From Streptomyces griseus (GTDB lineage: Bacteria > Actinomycetota > Actinomycetes > Streptomycetales > Streptomycetaceae): 64,000 nt of DNA. The DNA is taken from assembly GCF_001715295.1 (NCBI RefSeq), contig NZ_MDKB01000001.1:1110866-1174865 (forward strand). Reading direction: 5' to 3'. The notes beneath the pieces are model-generated. The model made no database searches. It worked only from the letters and a program-made list of their open reading frames with translations, and was not told where the DNA came from. Made by a program: the position numbers and the translations under genes. This document shows positions 26,000-34,465 of the stretch, piece by piece. Every line of letters starts with the position of its first letter. The first letter of the stretch is position 1.

Positions 26000-26058
26000 C
26001 CGTGCCCGGCCCAGGCCGGCCGGAGCGCCCATGGCGCCTACGAACGGACGGAGGCTAC

Positions 26059-26073
26059 TATGGTCGGACCATA
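26059..26073. promoter_or_regulatory. lutA operator
   Basis: TATGGTC-G-GACCATA is a perfect 15-bp dyad ending 19 nt before the lutA ATG. It carries the same TGGTCNGACCA core as the pair upstream of the regulator gene. Confidence 0.8.
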
Positions 26074-26092
26074 AACGACCCGGGGAGGCCCC

Positions 26093-26860
26093 ATGCGCAT
26101 CGGACTCTTCGCCACCTGTCTGGGAGACACGCTCTTCCCCGAGGCGGTCAGATCCACCGCGGTGCTGCTCGCCCGCCTCGGACACGAGGTGGTGTTCCCG
26201 CCGGACCAGACCTGCTGCGGCCAGATGCACGTGAACACCGGCTACCAGCGTGAACCCGTCCCCCTCGTACGGAACTTCGCCGAGCAGTTCGGGGACGCCT
26301 CCATCGAGGCGGTCGTCATGCCGTCCGGATCCTGCGCGGGCTCCGTCCGGCACCAGCACGAGATCATCGCCGCCCGGTACGGGGACGCCGCACTGCGCTC
26401 CGGTGTGGCCACCGTCAAGGCCAAGACGTACGAGCTCTCCGAACTCCTCGTGGACGTCCTCGGTGTCACCCAGGTCGGTGCGTACTTCCCGCACCGGGTC
26501 ACCTACCACCCCACCTGCCACTCGCTGCGCATGCTCCGGGTCGGCGAGAAGCCCCTGAAGCTCCTGCGCGCCGTCGAGGCGATCGACCTCGTCGAGCTTC
26601 CGGAGGCCGACTCCTGCTGCGGCTTCGGCGGCACCTTCGCCGTCAAGAACGCGGAGACGTCCACCGCGATGCTCCAGGACAAGATGCGCAACGTCTGCGG
26701 CACGGGGGCCGACGTGTGCACCGCCGGGGACTCCTCCTGCCTCATGCACATCGGCGGCGGACTCTCCCGCATCAGGTCCGGTACGCGCACCCTGCACCTC
26801 GCCCAGATCCTCGGATCCACCCGAACCACGCCGTATCCCCTCACGGAGGCCGCCCGATGA
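26093..26860 (+). CDS. lutA: Lactate utilisation iron-sulfur protein LutA
   Basis: This 255-residue (Fe-S)-binding protein of the CCG family has two cysteine-rich CCG domains: PPDQTCCGQMHVNTGYQ (residues ~38-54) with an earlier cysteine, and ADSCCGFGGTFAVKN (residues ~175-189). ATG 26093 follows GGGGAGG. It overlaps lutB by 4 nt. In Bacillus LutABC oxidises L-lactate to pyruvate in the cytoplasm and is needed for growth on lactate. Confidence 0.93.
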   Translation: MRIGLFATCLGDTLFPEAVRSTAVLLARLGHEVVFPPDQTCCGQMHVNTGYQREPVPLVRNFAEQFGDASIEAVVMPSGSCAGSVRHQHEIIAARYGDAALRSGVATVKAKTYELSELLVDVLGVTQVGAYFPHRVTYHPTCHSLRMLRVGEKPLKLLRAVEAIDLVELPEADSCCGFGGTFAVKNAETSTAMLQDKMRNVCGTGADVCTAGDSSCLMHIGGGLSRIRSGTRTLHLAQILGSTRTTPYPLTEAAR

Positions 26861-28398
26861 GCACCTTCCTCGGCATGCCCGCCCCACCGCCCCGCTCCCC
26901 GTACGGGACGGGCAACCTGCGCGGCGACCGGACGTTCCCCGCAGCCGCCCACGACGAACTGCGCAACGGCCAGCTGCGCCGCAACCTCGGCAAGGCCACC
27001 CGCACCATCCGCGGCAAACGCCTCCACGTCACCGGCGAACTCCCCGACTGGGAGGCCCTGCGCGACGCCGGCTCGGCCATCAAGACCGACACGATGAACC
27101 GCCTGCCCGAACTCCTGGAACAACTGGAGCGGAACGTCACCGAGCGCGGTGGCACCGTTCACTGGGCCCGCGACGGCGACGAGGCCAACGAGATCGTCGC
27201 CCGGCTGGTCAGGGCGACGGGCAGCAGCGACGTCATCAAGGTCAAGTCCATGGCCACCCAGGAGACCGGCCTCAACGAGCACCTGGAATCCCTCGGCATC
27301 ACCCCCCACGAGACCGACCTCGCCGAGCTCATCGTCCAGCTCGCCCACGACAGGCCCTCGCACATCCTCGTCCCCGCGATCCACCGCAACCGGGACGAGA
27401 TCCGGCAGATCTTCCTCGACGAGATCCCGGGGGTCGACCCGCGGCTCGACAACGTGCCCGCCCATCTCGCCGCCGCGGCCCGCGCCTACCTGCGCGAGAA
27501 GTTCATGACGACCCGGGTTGCCGTCTCCGGGGCCAACTTCGGGATCGCCGAGACCGGCACCCTGTCCGTCGTCGAGTCCGAGGGCAACGGCCGCATGTGC
27601 CTGACCCTGCCCGACACCCTCATCACCGTCATGGGCATCGAGAAGGTCCTGCCGCGCTACCAGGACCTGGAGGTCTTCCTCCAACTGCTGCCGCGCTCCT
27701 CGACCGGCGAGCGGATGAACCCGTACACCTCCCTGTGGACCGGTGTCACCCCCGGCGACGGGCCGCAGGACTTCCACCTCGTCCTCCTCGACAACGGACG
27801 CACCGCCGCACTCGCCGACACGATCGGCCGCGCGGCCCTCAACTGCATCCGCTGCTCGGCCTGCCTCAACGTCTGTCCCGTGTACGAACGGGCCGGCGGG
27901 CACGCGTACGGGTCGACGTACCCCGGACCGATCGGGGCGGTCCTCACCCCGCAGCTCGCCGGGATGCACGCCGCCAAGGACGACCCCAACAGCTCGCTGC
28001 CCTACGCCTCCAGCCTCTGCGGCGCCTGCTTCGACGCCTGCCCCGTCAAGATCGACATCCCGTCCATGCTCGTCGAGTTGCGGCACCAGAACACCGAACA
28101 GTCCGGCACCACGGCCGAGAAACTGGCCATGAAGGCCGCGGCCGCCGTCATGGGGAGGCCGAAGCTGTACACGGCCGCCCAGAAGGCCGCCGCCCTCGGC
28201 AGGGTCGTGGGCGGGCGCGACGGCACCCTCTCGCACCTGCCGGCCCCCTTCAGCGGCTGGAGCGACAGCCGGGACACGCCCGCCCCTCCCAAGCGGTCCT
28301 TCCGCGCCTGGCTGGCGTCCGCCGAGGGCGCCGCGACGATGCGCGCCGCCGCCGAGGAGGGCGCCCGCCACGGCGACGACCACCAGGAGGAGAAGTGA
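26857..28398 (+). CDS. lutB: Lactate utilisation iron-sulfur protein LutB
   Basis: This 513-residue protein has an N-terminal LUD domain (residues ~50-300, with the VSGANFGIAETGTLSVVESE block) and a C-terminal ferredoxin-like part with two [4Fe-4S] motifs: CIRCSACLNVCPVYERAGG and CGACFDACPVKIDIP. A C-terminal tail typical of LutB follows. ATG 26857 overlaps lutA and the stop overlaps lutC. Together with LutA and LutC it forms the lactate oxidase complex. Confidence 0.95.
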   Translation: MSTFLGMPAPPPRSPYGTGNLRGDRTFPAAAHDELRNGQLRRNLGKATRTIRGKRLHVTGELPDWEALRDAGSAIKTDTMNRLPELLEQLERNVTERGGTVHWARDGDEANEIVARLVRATGSSDVIKVKSMATQETGLNEHLESLGITPHETDLAELIVQLAHDRPSHILVPAIHRNRDEIRQIFLDEIPGVDPRLDNVPAHLAAAARAYLREKFMTTRVAVSGANFGIAETGTLSVVESEGNGRMCLTLPDTLITVMGIEKVLPRYQDLEVFLQLLPRSSTGERMNPYTSLWTGVTPGDGPQDFHLVLLDNGRTAALADTIGRAALNCIRCSACLNVCPVYERAGGHAYGSTYPGPIGAVLTPQLAGMHAAKDDPNSSLPYASSLCGACFDACPVKIDIPSMLVELRHQNTEQSGTTAEKLAMKAAAAVMGRPKLYTAAQKAAALGRVVGGRDGTLSHLPAPFSGWSDSRDTPAPPKRSFRAWLASAEGAATMRAAAEEGARHGDDHQEEK

Positions 28399-29030
28399 CC
28401 ACCACCGCCCGCGACACGGTCCTCGGCCGGATCAGGGACGCCCTGGCTCTCGCGCCCCCGTCCGACACGCCGATTCCCCGGGCCTACCGAACCGGCCGCA
28501 CCCTGCCCGACGGTGAACGCCTCGCCCTCCTGACCGACCGGCTCGTCGACTACAAGGCCCAGGTCCACCGCTGCACCACGGACCGCACCGCCGAAGTGAT
28601 CGCCGGGATCCTGCGCGACCGCGGCGCGCGGCGCATCGGGGTACCCGCCGGGCTGGAGGAGCACTGGCTCGCTGCGTACGACGGAGAGATCCGGCGGGAC
28701 TCGGCGGACATCCCCGCCCCCGGCCTCGACGCACTGGACGGCGTGGTGACCGGCTCGGCGGTCACCTGCGCCGAGACCGGCACCATCTTCCTGGACGGGT
28801 CACCCGACCAGGGCCGGCGTGCCCTCTCCCTCGTCCCCGACCTGCACGTGTGCGTGGTCGACCTGTCCTCGGTCGTGGCAGGCGTCCCGGAGGCGGTCGC
28901 CCGGCTGGTGCCGGAGCGGCCGACGACCCTGATCAGCGGGCCCTCGGCCACCTCCGACATCGAACTGGAACGGGTGGAGGGCGTCCACGGCCCCCGCACT
29001 CTCGCGGTGGTGATCCGCACCGACGCGTAG
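28395..29030 (+). CDS. lutC: Lactate utilisation protein LutC
   Basis: This 211-residue LUD-domain protein has the family's glycine/threonine core GVVTGSAVTCAETGTIFLDG (residues ~116-135), RRALSLVPDLHVCVVDLSSV and the C-terminal ISGPSATSDIELERVEGVHG-PRTLAVV (split at the hyphen). GTG 28395 overlaps the lutB stop by 4 nt. It is the last gene of the lut operon and faces the convergent dehydrogenase gene. Confidence 0.93.
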   Translation: MTTTARDTVLGRIRDALALAPPSDTPIPRAYRTGRTLPDGERLALLTDRLVDYKAQVHRCTTDRTAEVIAGILRDRGARRIGVPAGLEEHWLAAYDGEIRRDSADIPAPGLDALDGVVTGSAVTCAETGTIFLDGSPDQGRRALSLVPDLHVCVVDLSSVVAGVPEAVARLVPERPTTLISGPSATSDIELERVEGVHGPRTLAVVIRTDA

Positions 29031-29108
29031 ACGGGCCCGGCCCCCGCGGGAGAGCCGGGTGCACGCCGTCCGGGTGCACGGGCTCCGGCCGTGGTCGCGC
29101 GGCGGGGA

Positions 29109-30134
29109 TCACGCGAGGAAGGCCAGCCTTTCGCGTCGTACGGGATGGGCGAAGCCGTCACCCGCGGCCCAGCGGGCTGCCTCGGCGACCGCCAGATCGG
29201 CGAGCCGCCGCAGTTCGTTGCCCTGGGAACCCGCGAGGTGCGGGGTGATGAGCGCGTTCTCGCAGTCCCACAGCGGGTGGCCGGACGGCAAAGGATCCGG
29301 GTCCGTGACGTCCAGCACCGCCCGGATCCGCTTCCGCCCCAGCACCTCGACGAGGGCGTCCTGGTCGACGACCGCGCCCCGCGAGGTGTTGATGAGGACG
29401 CTGTCCGGCCGCATGGACGCGAGGAGTGCGCGGCTGACGAGCCCGGTGGTCTCGGGCAGCAACGGGGTGTGGACGCTGACCACGTCGCTCCCGGCGAAGA
29501 GAGCGGCGAGGGTGACCGGGCGGACCCCCAGCGCTGCGGCCTCGGCCTCGGAGACGTACGGATCGTGGAGCAGCACCCGTACGTCGAACGGGCGCAGCAG
29601 CTCGATCACGCGCCGGCCGATCAGGGAGGCGGACAGAATGCCCACCGTACGGCCGTAGTTGCCCACCTCGTCCGGGACGGCGAGCCAGGCGTCGCGGCGG
29701 CGTTCGGTCCGGAACTCCCGGGCCCGCTCCAGGACCCGCTTGCCGGAGAGCAGGATCATCGCGAGGGTGTACTCCGCCACCGGCAGCGCGTTCGCCGAGG
29801 CCGCCGACGACACCTCGATGCCCCGCTCCCAGCAGGCGTCGGTGACATGGTCACGCACGCTGCCCGCCGTGTGCACGATGGCCCGCAGGGCGGGCGCGGC
29901 CGCCAGGACTCCGGCGTGGAGGGGCGGGCAGCCCCATCCGGTGACGAGTATCTCCGCGTCCGCGAGAGCGGCACGGGCCGACGCGGTCGAGAAGTCGTCG
30001 ATCACCGGCTCCGTGAGGGCGCACACCTCGGCGAGCGCGGTCAGGGCGTCCGGGCGGAGCACCGCGGCTGCGGCCTCCGCCCCCATGGCGAGCGCGGCGC
30101 GCGGGCGGCGGGGTACGGGGGGAGTGTCGGGCAT
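29109..30134 (-). CDS. D-isomer-specific 2-hydroxyacid dehydrogenase
   Basis: This 341-residue NAD-dependent dehydrogenase has nucleotide-binding motif VGILSASLIGRRVIELLRPF (an atypical GxxSxxxIG form), catalytic Arg in INTSRGAVVDQDALVEVL, Glu/Asp region TDPDPLPSGHPLWDCEN, and catalytic His in LITPHLAGSQG. This Streptomyces group is usually annotated only as hydroxyacid dehydrogenase; the substrate is unknown. ATG 30134 follows AGGAGA. It is convergent to lutC, which may reflect a shared hydroxyacid theme. Confidence 0.9.
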   Translation of the reverse strand: MPDTPPVPRRPRAALAMGAEAAAAVLRPDALTALAEVCALTEPVIDDFSTASARAALADAEILVTGWGCPPLHAGVLAAAPALRAIVHTAGSVRDHVTDACWERGIEVSSAASANALPVAEYTLAMILLSGKRVLERAREFRTERRRDAWLAVPDEVGNYGRTVGILSASLIGRRVIELLRPFDVRVLLHDPYVSEAEAAALGVRPVTLAALFAGSDVVSVHTPLLPETTGLVSRALLASMRPDSVLINTSRGAVVDQDALVEVLGRKRIRAVLDVTDPDPLPSGHPLWDCENALITPHLAGSQGNELRRLADLAVAEAARWAAGDGFAHPVRRERLAFLA

Positions 30135-30632
30135 GGCTCTCCTGTGCGGTGGTCCGGGAAGAGGCGGCGCGGGCTGCTTGACGGCGCCCGCTGTCAGGCC
30201 GCTGCGCCGGACACGCCGGAGGGGGCGAACGCGAGGATCAGCGGCAGCACCGCAGGCGGCGAGCTCACGATAGCCCTGCCGGAACGCGCGGCGGCACGGC
30301 CGTCGTCGCCTCGGCGTCACCCCCGCCCACCGGACGGGCCGCCCCGTGCCCGCGCCGCAGCTCTCCCGCCCGGGGCCGGTACCTCGACGGTCGCCCGAGC
30401 GTCACGACCGAGACGTTCCGCTCGGAGGCGAGCACACTCCCGCGACGGCCCCGCGCCCGCACCACCGCGAGGATGCGCTCGCACCTCGGTTCCACCGGCG
30501 CCCGCGTGCTGCCTGGCCCCCGTACCGCGCCGCTTGCCCGGGCTCGTCGAACGCATGCGGCGATCAGCCGCAGCACAGCGAGGCCCGGCCCGGACACCGC
30601 ACGGCGAGACGATCGTCGCCGGACAGGCGGAC
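30135..30632. other. Intergenic region, no gene identified
   Basis: This is a 500-bp divergent spacer between the dehydrogenase and the exporter. It is Arg/Pro-coding in all frames without motifs. The AT-richer end (30633-30645) contains the dyad GTATAC, reminiscent of GntR-type half sites, next to the exporter start. Confidence 0.4.
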
Positions 30633-30653
30633 ATGTATACCATCCGACCTGGC

Positions 30654-31436
30654 ATGGACACCTTCACACTCTGGCAACTGGCCGCGCTCGCCGCGGCATC
30701 CGCACTCGTCGGCTTCTCCAAGACAGCCGTCAGCGGAGCCAACACGATCAGCCTCGCGGTCTTCGCGGCCGTCCTCCCGGCCCGCGAGTCGACCGGAGTG
30801 CTGCTGCCGATCCTGATCGCCGGCGACATCCTCGCCGTGCTGATCTACCGGCGCCACGCCCACTGGCCCACCCTGCTGCGGCTCTTCCCCGCCGTCGCCG
30901 TGGGCGTGGTGGCGGGCACCCTCTTCATGATGTGGGCCGACGACGACGCCGTGCGGACCTCGATCGGCGCGATCCTGCTGTTCATGGCCGGTGTCACGCT
31001 CCTGCGGCGACGCGGTGCCGCGTCCGCGGCGTCCTCCGGCGAGGCGCCCGAGGGCGGGGGACCGGCCGCGCCCTCGCGTGCCGGGCGGGTCAAGGCCCGT
31101 TCGTACGGTGCCCTCGGCGGATTCACCACGATGGTCGCCAACGCGGGCGGCCCCGTGATGTCGCTCTACCTGCTCTCCGCGGGCTTCCGCAAACTCGGCT
31201 TCCTGGGGACGTCCGCGTGGTTCTTCCTGATCGTCAACACCTCCAAGGTCCCCTTCAGCGTGGGCCTCGGACTCATCGACGCCCGGTCGCTGCTGCTGGA
31301 CGCGGTCCTGGTGCTGTTCGTCGTCCCCGGGGCGTACCTCGGCCGGGCCTGCGTGGGGAGGATCGACCAGCGGCTCTTCGACCGGATCGTGATCGGCGCG
31401 ACCGTCCTGGGCGGCCTCCAGCTGCTGCTGCGCTGA
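30654..31436 (+). CDS. TauE/SafE family sulfite/anion exporter
   Basis: This 260-residue protein has about eight membrane helices. The duplicated TauE/SafE motif is present: ALVGFSKTAVSGANTISLAV in the first half and GGFTTMVANAGGPVMSLYLL in the second. The second contains the A-N-A-G-G-P core of the family. Two starts are possible: ATG 30654, used here, and ATG 30633, which adds seven residues; neither has a strong ribosome binding site. The substrate (sulfite, sulfoacetate or other organic anion) is unknown. Confidence 0.9.
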   Translation: MDTFTLWQLAALAAASALVGFSKTAVSGANTISLAVFAAVLPARESTGVLLPILIAGDILAVLIYRRHAHWPTLLRLFPAVAVGVVAGTLFMMWADDDAVRTSIGAILLFMAGVTLLRRRGAASAASSGEAPEGGGPAAPSRAGRVKARSYGALGGFTTMVANAGGPVMSLYLLSAGFRKLGFLGTSAWFFLIVNTSKVPFSVGLGLIDARSLLLDAVLVLFVVPGAYLGRACVGRIDQRLFDRIVIGATVLGGLQLLLR

Positions 31437-31455
31437 AGACCGCCCGGCAGGAGCC

Positions 31456-32985
31456 TCAGACGATGCCCTCGGCGATCTCGGCCTGCTCGCGTGCGTTCCC
31501 GTACGCGGCCGGCGTGCCGTACGAACGGCGCGCGACGAACCACCACACCGTGGCCAGGACCAGCACGGCGATCAGCGCGATCGACGCGTAGTTCATCGAT
31601 TCGACGGTCACCGGCGAGGACTGCGGCAGCAGGAACAGCACCGTCACGACGGCGACCCACACCACCGCGATCCAGCCGATCGGCTTCGACCAGCGGCCCA
31701 GGTGCCAGGGGCCGCGCTCGAAGCGGTTCCCGGCCCGCAGCTTCAGATAGATCGGGATGGCGTAGGCGGGCGTGATGCCGATGACGTTGATCGCCGTCAC
31801 CGCCCCGTACGCGGTCGCGGAGTACAGCGACGGCACGGCGAGCAGGGCGGCCACGCACACCGACAGCCAGACGGCGGGCACCGGGGTCTGGGTGCGGGCA
31901 CTCACCCTGCGCCACAGCCCCGAGCCGGGCAGGGCGTTGTCCCGGCTGAAGGCGAAGACCATCCGGCTCGCGGCCGCGACCTCCGCGTTGCCGCAGAAGA
32001 GCTGCGCCGCGATGACGATCAGCAGCATGGCGGTGGCACCCGCCGTGCCCAGGGCGTCGATCAGGATCTGCGCGGGCGGTACCCCGGTCGCGCTGTTCTG
32101 GGTCCCCGCGTAGTCCTGGATGGCGAACGTCAGGCCGGCGAGCAGGACGAAACCGGCGACCCAGGAGACCCAGATCGCCCGGACGATGCCCTTGGCCGCC
32201 GTCACCGACGCGTTGGAGGTCTCCTCGGACAGGTGGGCGGAGGCGTCGTAGCCGCAGAAGGTGTACTGGGCCAGCAGCAGGCCGATCGCCGCCACGTAGA
32301 GGGGGTTCTCCCAGCCGGTGTCGTTGACGAACTCGGTGAAGACGAACGACGGCGACTGGTGGTTGGACGGCACGATCGCCAGCACCGACACGATGACGGC
32401 GACACCGGCCAGGTGCCACCACACGCTGATGGAGTTGAGCACGCTGACCAGGCGGACACCGAAGAGGTTCAGCACGGCGTGCAGCAGCAGGATGCAGAGG
32501 AAGATCAGCATGGTGGAGCCCGGGGTGGGGTCGAAGCCCCACTGCAGGTTGAGCAGCGCGCCCGTGAACAAGGCGGCGCCGTAGTCGATCCCGGCGATGG
32601 CGCCCAGCAGGCCGAGCAGGTTCAGCCACCCGGTGTACCAGCCCCACTTGCGGCCACCGAGCCGGTCGGCCATGTAGTACAGGGCCCCGGAGGTCGGGTA
32701 CGCGCTGGTGACCTCGGCCAGTGCCATGCCGACGCAGAGCACGAACAGGCCGACGCCCGCCCAGCCCCACATCATCACGGCGGGGCCGCCGGTCGACATG
32801 CCGAAGCCGTACAGCGTCATGCAGCCCGAGAGGATGGAGATGACGGAGAAGCTGATCGCGAAGTTGCCGAAGCCGCCCATGCGGCGGGCCAGCACGGGCT
32901 GATAGCCCAGTTCCCGCAGCCGCTGTTCTTCGTCCTTCTGGGGTGCGGCCTCCGTGTTCGGCGGGGGCGGGGCGGATACGGACAT
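31456..32985 (-). CDS. APC family amino-acid permease
   Basis: This 509-residue permease has about 12 membrane helices. It shows ARRMGGFGNFAISFSVISIL in helix 1 with the unwound G-rich stretch, the EVTSAYPTSGALYYMADRLG motif after helix 3, and LLAQYTFCGYDASAHLSEET in helix 6. These are typical of the GABA/choline-type APC group seen in actinobacteria and fungi. ATG 32985 follows GGAGGT. The substrate is unknown. It is convergent with the exporter gene. Confidence 0.92.
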   Translation of the reverse strand: MSVSAPPPPNTEAAPQKDEEQRLRELGYQPVLARRMGGFGNFAISFSVISILSGCMTLYGFGMSTGGPAVMMWGWAGVGLFVLCVGMALAEVTSAYPTSGALYYMADRLGGRKWGWYTGWLNLLGLLGAIAGIDYGAALFTGALLNLQWGFDPTPGSTMLIFLCILLLHAVLNLFGVRLVSVLNSISVWWHLAGVAVIVSVLAIVPSNHQSPSFVFTEFVNDTGWENPLYVAAIGLLLAQYTFCGYDASAHLSEETSNASVTAAKGIVRAIWVSWVAGFVLLAGLTFAIQDYAGTQNSATGVPPAQILIDALGTAGATAMLLIVIAAQLFCGNAEVAAASRMVFAFSRDNALPGSGLWRRVSARTQTPVPAVWLSVCVAALLAVPSLYSATAYGAVTAINVIGITPAYAIPIYLKLRAGNRFERGPWHLGRWSKPIGWIAVVWVAVVTVLFLLPQSSPVTVESMNYASIALIAVLVLATVWWFVARRSYGTPAAYGNAREQAEIAEGIV

Positions 32986-33044
32986 GGAGAGGACCTCCGG
33001 GAGGTGGACGGGACGGGGAAAGAGGTGGGGCGGGGGCCGGCCGG

Positions 33045-34052
33045 TCAGCCGTGCGGCCCTCCACCGGGGTCGCGCTCCGCTGCCAGGCAGCGGCTCCGGG
33101 CGCGGAGGAACACGTCCTCGGCCCCGGCCGGATCGGAGGTCGCACGCGTGCGGTACACCCACGGGACCGAGGTGTAGTACGGCCCCAGCGCCCGGAAGAC
33201 CGGGGCCGCCTCGGCGAACCGGAGCGACCCCCACAGGGCGTGGGCCAGTTGGTTCAGGTCGAGCAGGGACTGCGTCGCCGGATCGGCGCCGTCGAACCAC
33301 GCGCGCAGCGCGCGCCACGCGTCACGTTCGCCGTCCTCGGTCACCCAGTGCAGGTCCAGCGCCTTCTCGTGGCCGCGCTCGCGCCGGTAGCGCTCCACCC
33401 GCACGTACAGCGGCAGTACATGCAGCGGTGAGCCCGCCGGAGCCGAGGAGGCCGCCCACTGGACGAAGTTCACCGCCTCCGAGAGCGTCCCGCTCGCCGC
33501 CCTGGCGTAGACGAACTGCAGCATCCGATGGTAGGCCTCGCGGTTGAACGGATCACGTCGGTCCGCCTCCGCCAGCAGGCCCCACGGCCCCGGGAAGAGC
33601 ATGGGCCCCGGCGGCGGCATCCGGTGCTCCTCGAGACGCTGCCGTTCGTCGAGCTGGGACAGGGCCAGCAGGCAGACCCACGGGACGGGATCGGCGGGGG
33701 AGGCGTGCGCGGCGGAGCGGCACCCCTCCCACGCCTCCTGCCACAGCTCCTGCGCCCGCGCATGGTTCTCACGGTGGGCGCGTACCGCCCGCTCCACGGC
33801 CACCCGGGCGTGCATCACGGTCGCCGCCACGCTCCGCGGTTCCTCGGTGAGCCAGGCCCGGACGGCGTCGGACCCGGCCGCCGCGGTCGCGAGGACCTGG
33901 GTGCGCTGGGTCCACAGCGCCCAGTCAGGGGTGCTCTCCAGCAGGTCCCGCATGGCCAGCCAGCGCCCGGTACGCAGATCCTGGAGCGCCGCGCGTAACG
34001 CGTGGTCGTGGCCCGCGGGGTGGTAGACCGGCCGGAAGTCAGTGGATGCCAT
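33045..34052 (-). CDS. Hypothetical protein, helical repeat (TPR-like)
   Basis: I do not recognise a named family. The 335-residue protein is Trp/Ala/Arg-rich and entirely alpha-helical in appearance, with loosely repeated helix pairs (DLLESTPDWALWTQRTQVLA, WEGCRSAAHASPADPVPWVC, LLAEADRRDPFNREAYHRML) as in TPR/Sel1-type scaffolds. It has no signal peptide or membrane helix. It lies upstream of the permease on the same strand (59-nt gap) and divergent from the kinase operon. Third-position GC bias is strong, so the gene is real. Confidence 0.75.
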   Translation of the reverse strand: MASTDFRPVYHPAGHDHALRAALQDLRTGRWLAMRDLLESTPDWALWTQRTQVLATAAAGSDAVRAWLTEEPRSVAATVMHARVAVERAVRAHRENHARAQELWQEAWEGCRSAAHASPADPVPWVCLLALSQLDERQRLEEHRMPPPGPMLFPGPWGLLAEADRRDPFNREAYHRMLQFVYARAASGTLSEAVNFVQWAASSAPAGSPLHVLPLYVRVERYRRERGHEKALDLHWVTEDGERDAWRALRAWFDGADPATQSLLDLNQLAHALWGSLRFAEAAPVFRALGPYYTSVPWVYRTRATSDPAGAEDVFLRARSRCLAAERDPGGGPHG

Positions 34053-34465
34053 CTGCGTACCCCGTCCCCGGACGGCCGGAGGGGACGAGGTGGAATGCCG
34101 GACGTGGCGGCACGGGGCATGGTCTGTGCGTCATGGATCCTCAAGGACGTGGGGGGGTGGGGCAGTTCGAGCCGTGAACTGCCGTCAAGCGTCCGGTTGG
34201 TTGCTCGGCGGTGAGTTTAGGCGCCGTGCACCCGCGATCCGGCGACTTCGCGGATCTTACTCAAGTTCCTTGCCGCAACCGGACGTTGGCCGCGGATCGG
34301 GCCGTTCGGCGACAGGTCCGGACCGGATCCTCCCGTTCGGACCACGCCCTGCACGGGGCGGCGAGCCAGGGTTGACGCACGCGCCGGTCTGCACGACTGT
34401 GGGCGCGGGAACCGAATGATCACGTGTCCGCCCGGTCCCGGGCGGCCCGCACGCCGGGAGTGCCG
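34053..34465. other. Divergent intergenic region
   Basis: This 413-bp spacer separates the hypothetical gene from the FGGY kinase operon. It contains AT-richer sequence (TTACTCAAGTTCCTTG near 34257) that probably holds promoters, and a short dyad ATCCG/CGGAT around 34239. No gene is seen. Confidence 0.45.

Noticed and set aside
30633..30645. GntR operator at GTATAC before the TauE/SafE gene
   Set aside because: Only six bases are symmetric and no adjacent GntR gene exists; too weak to list.
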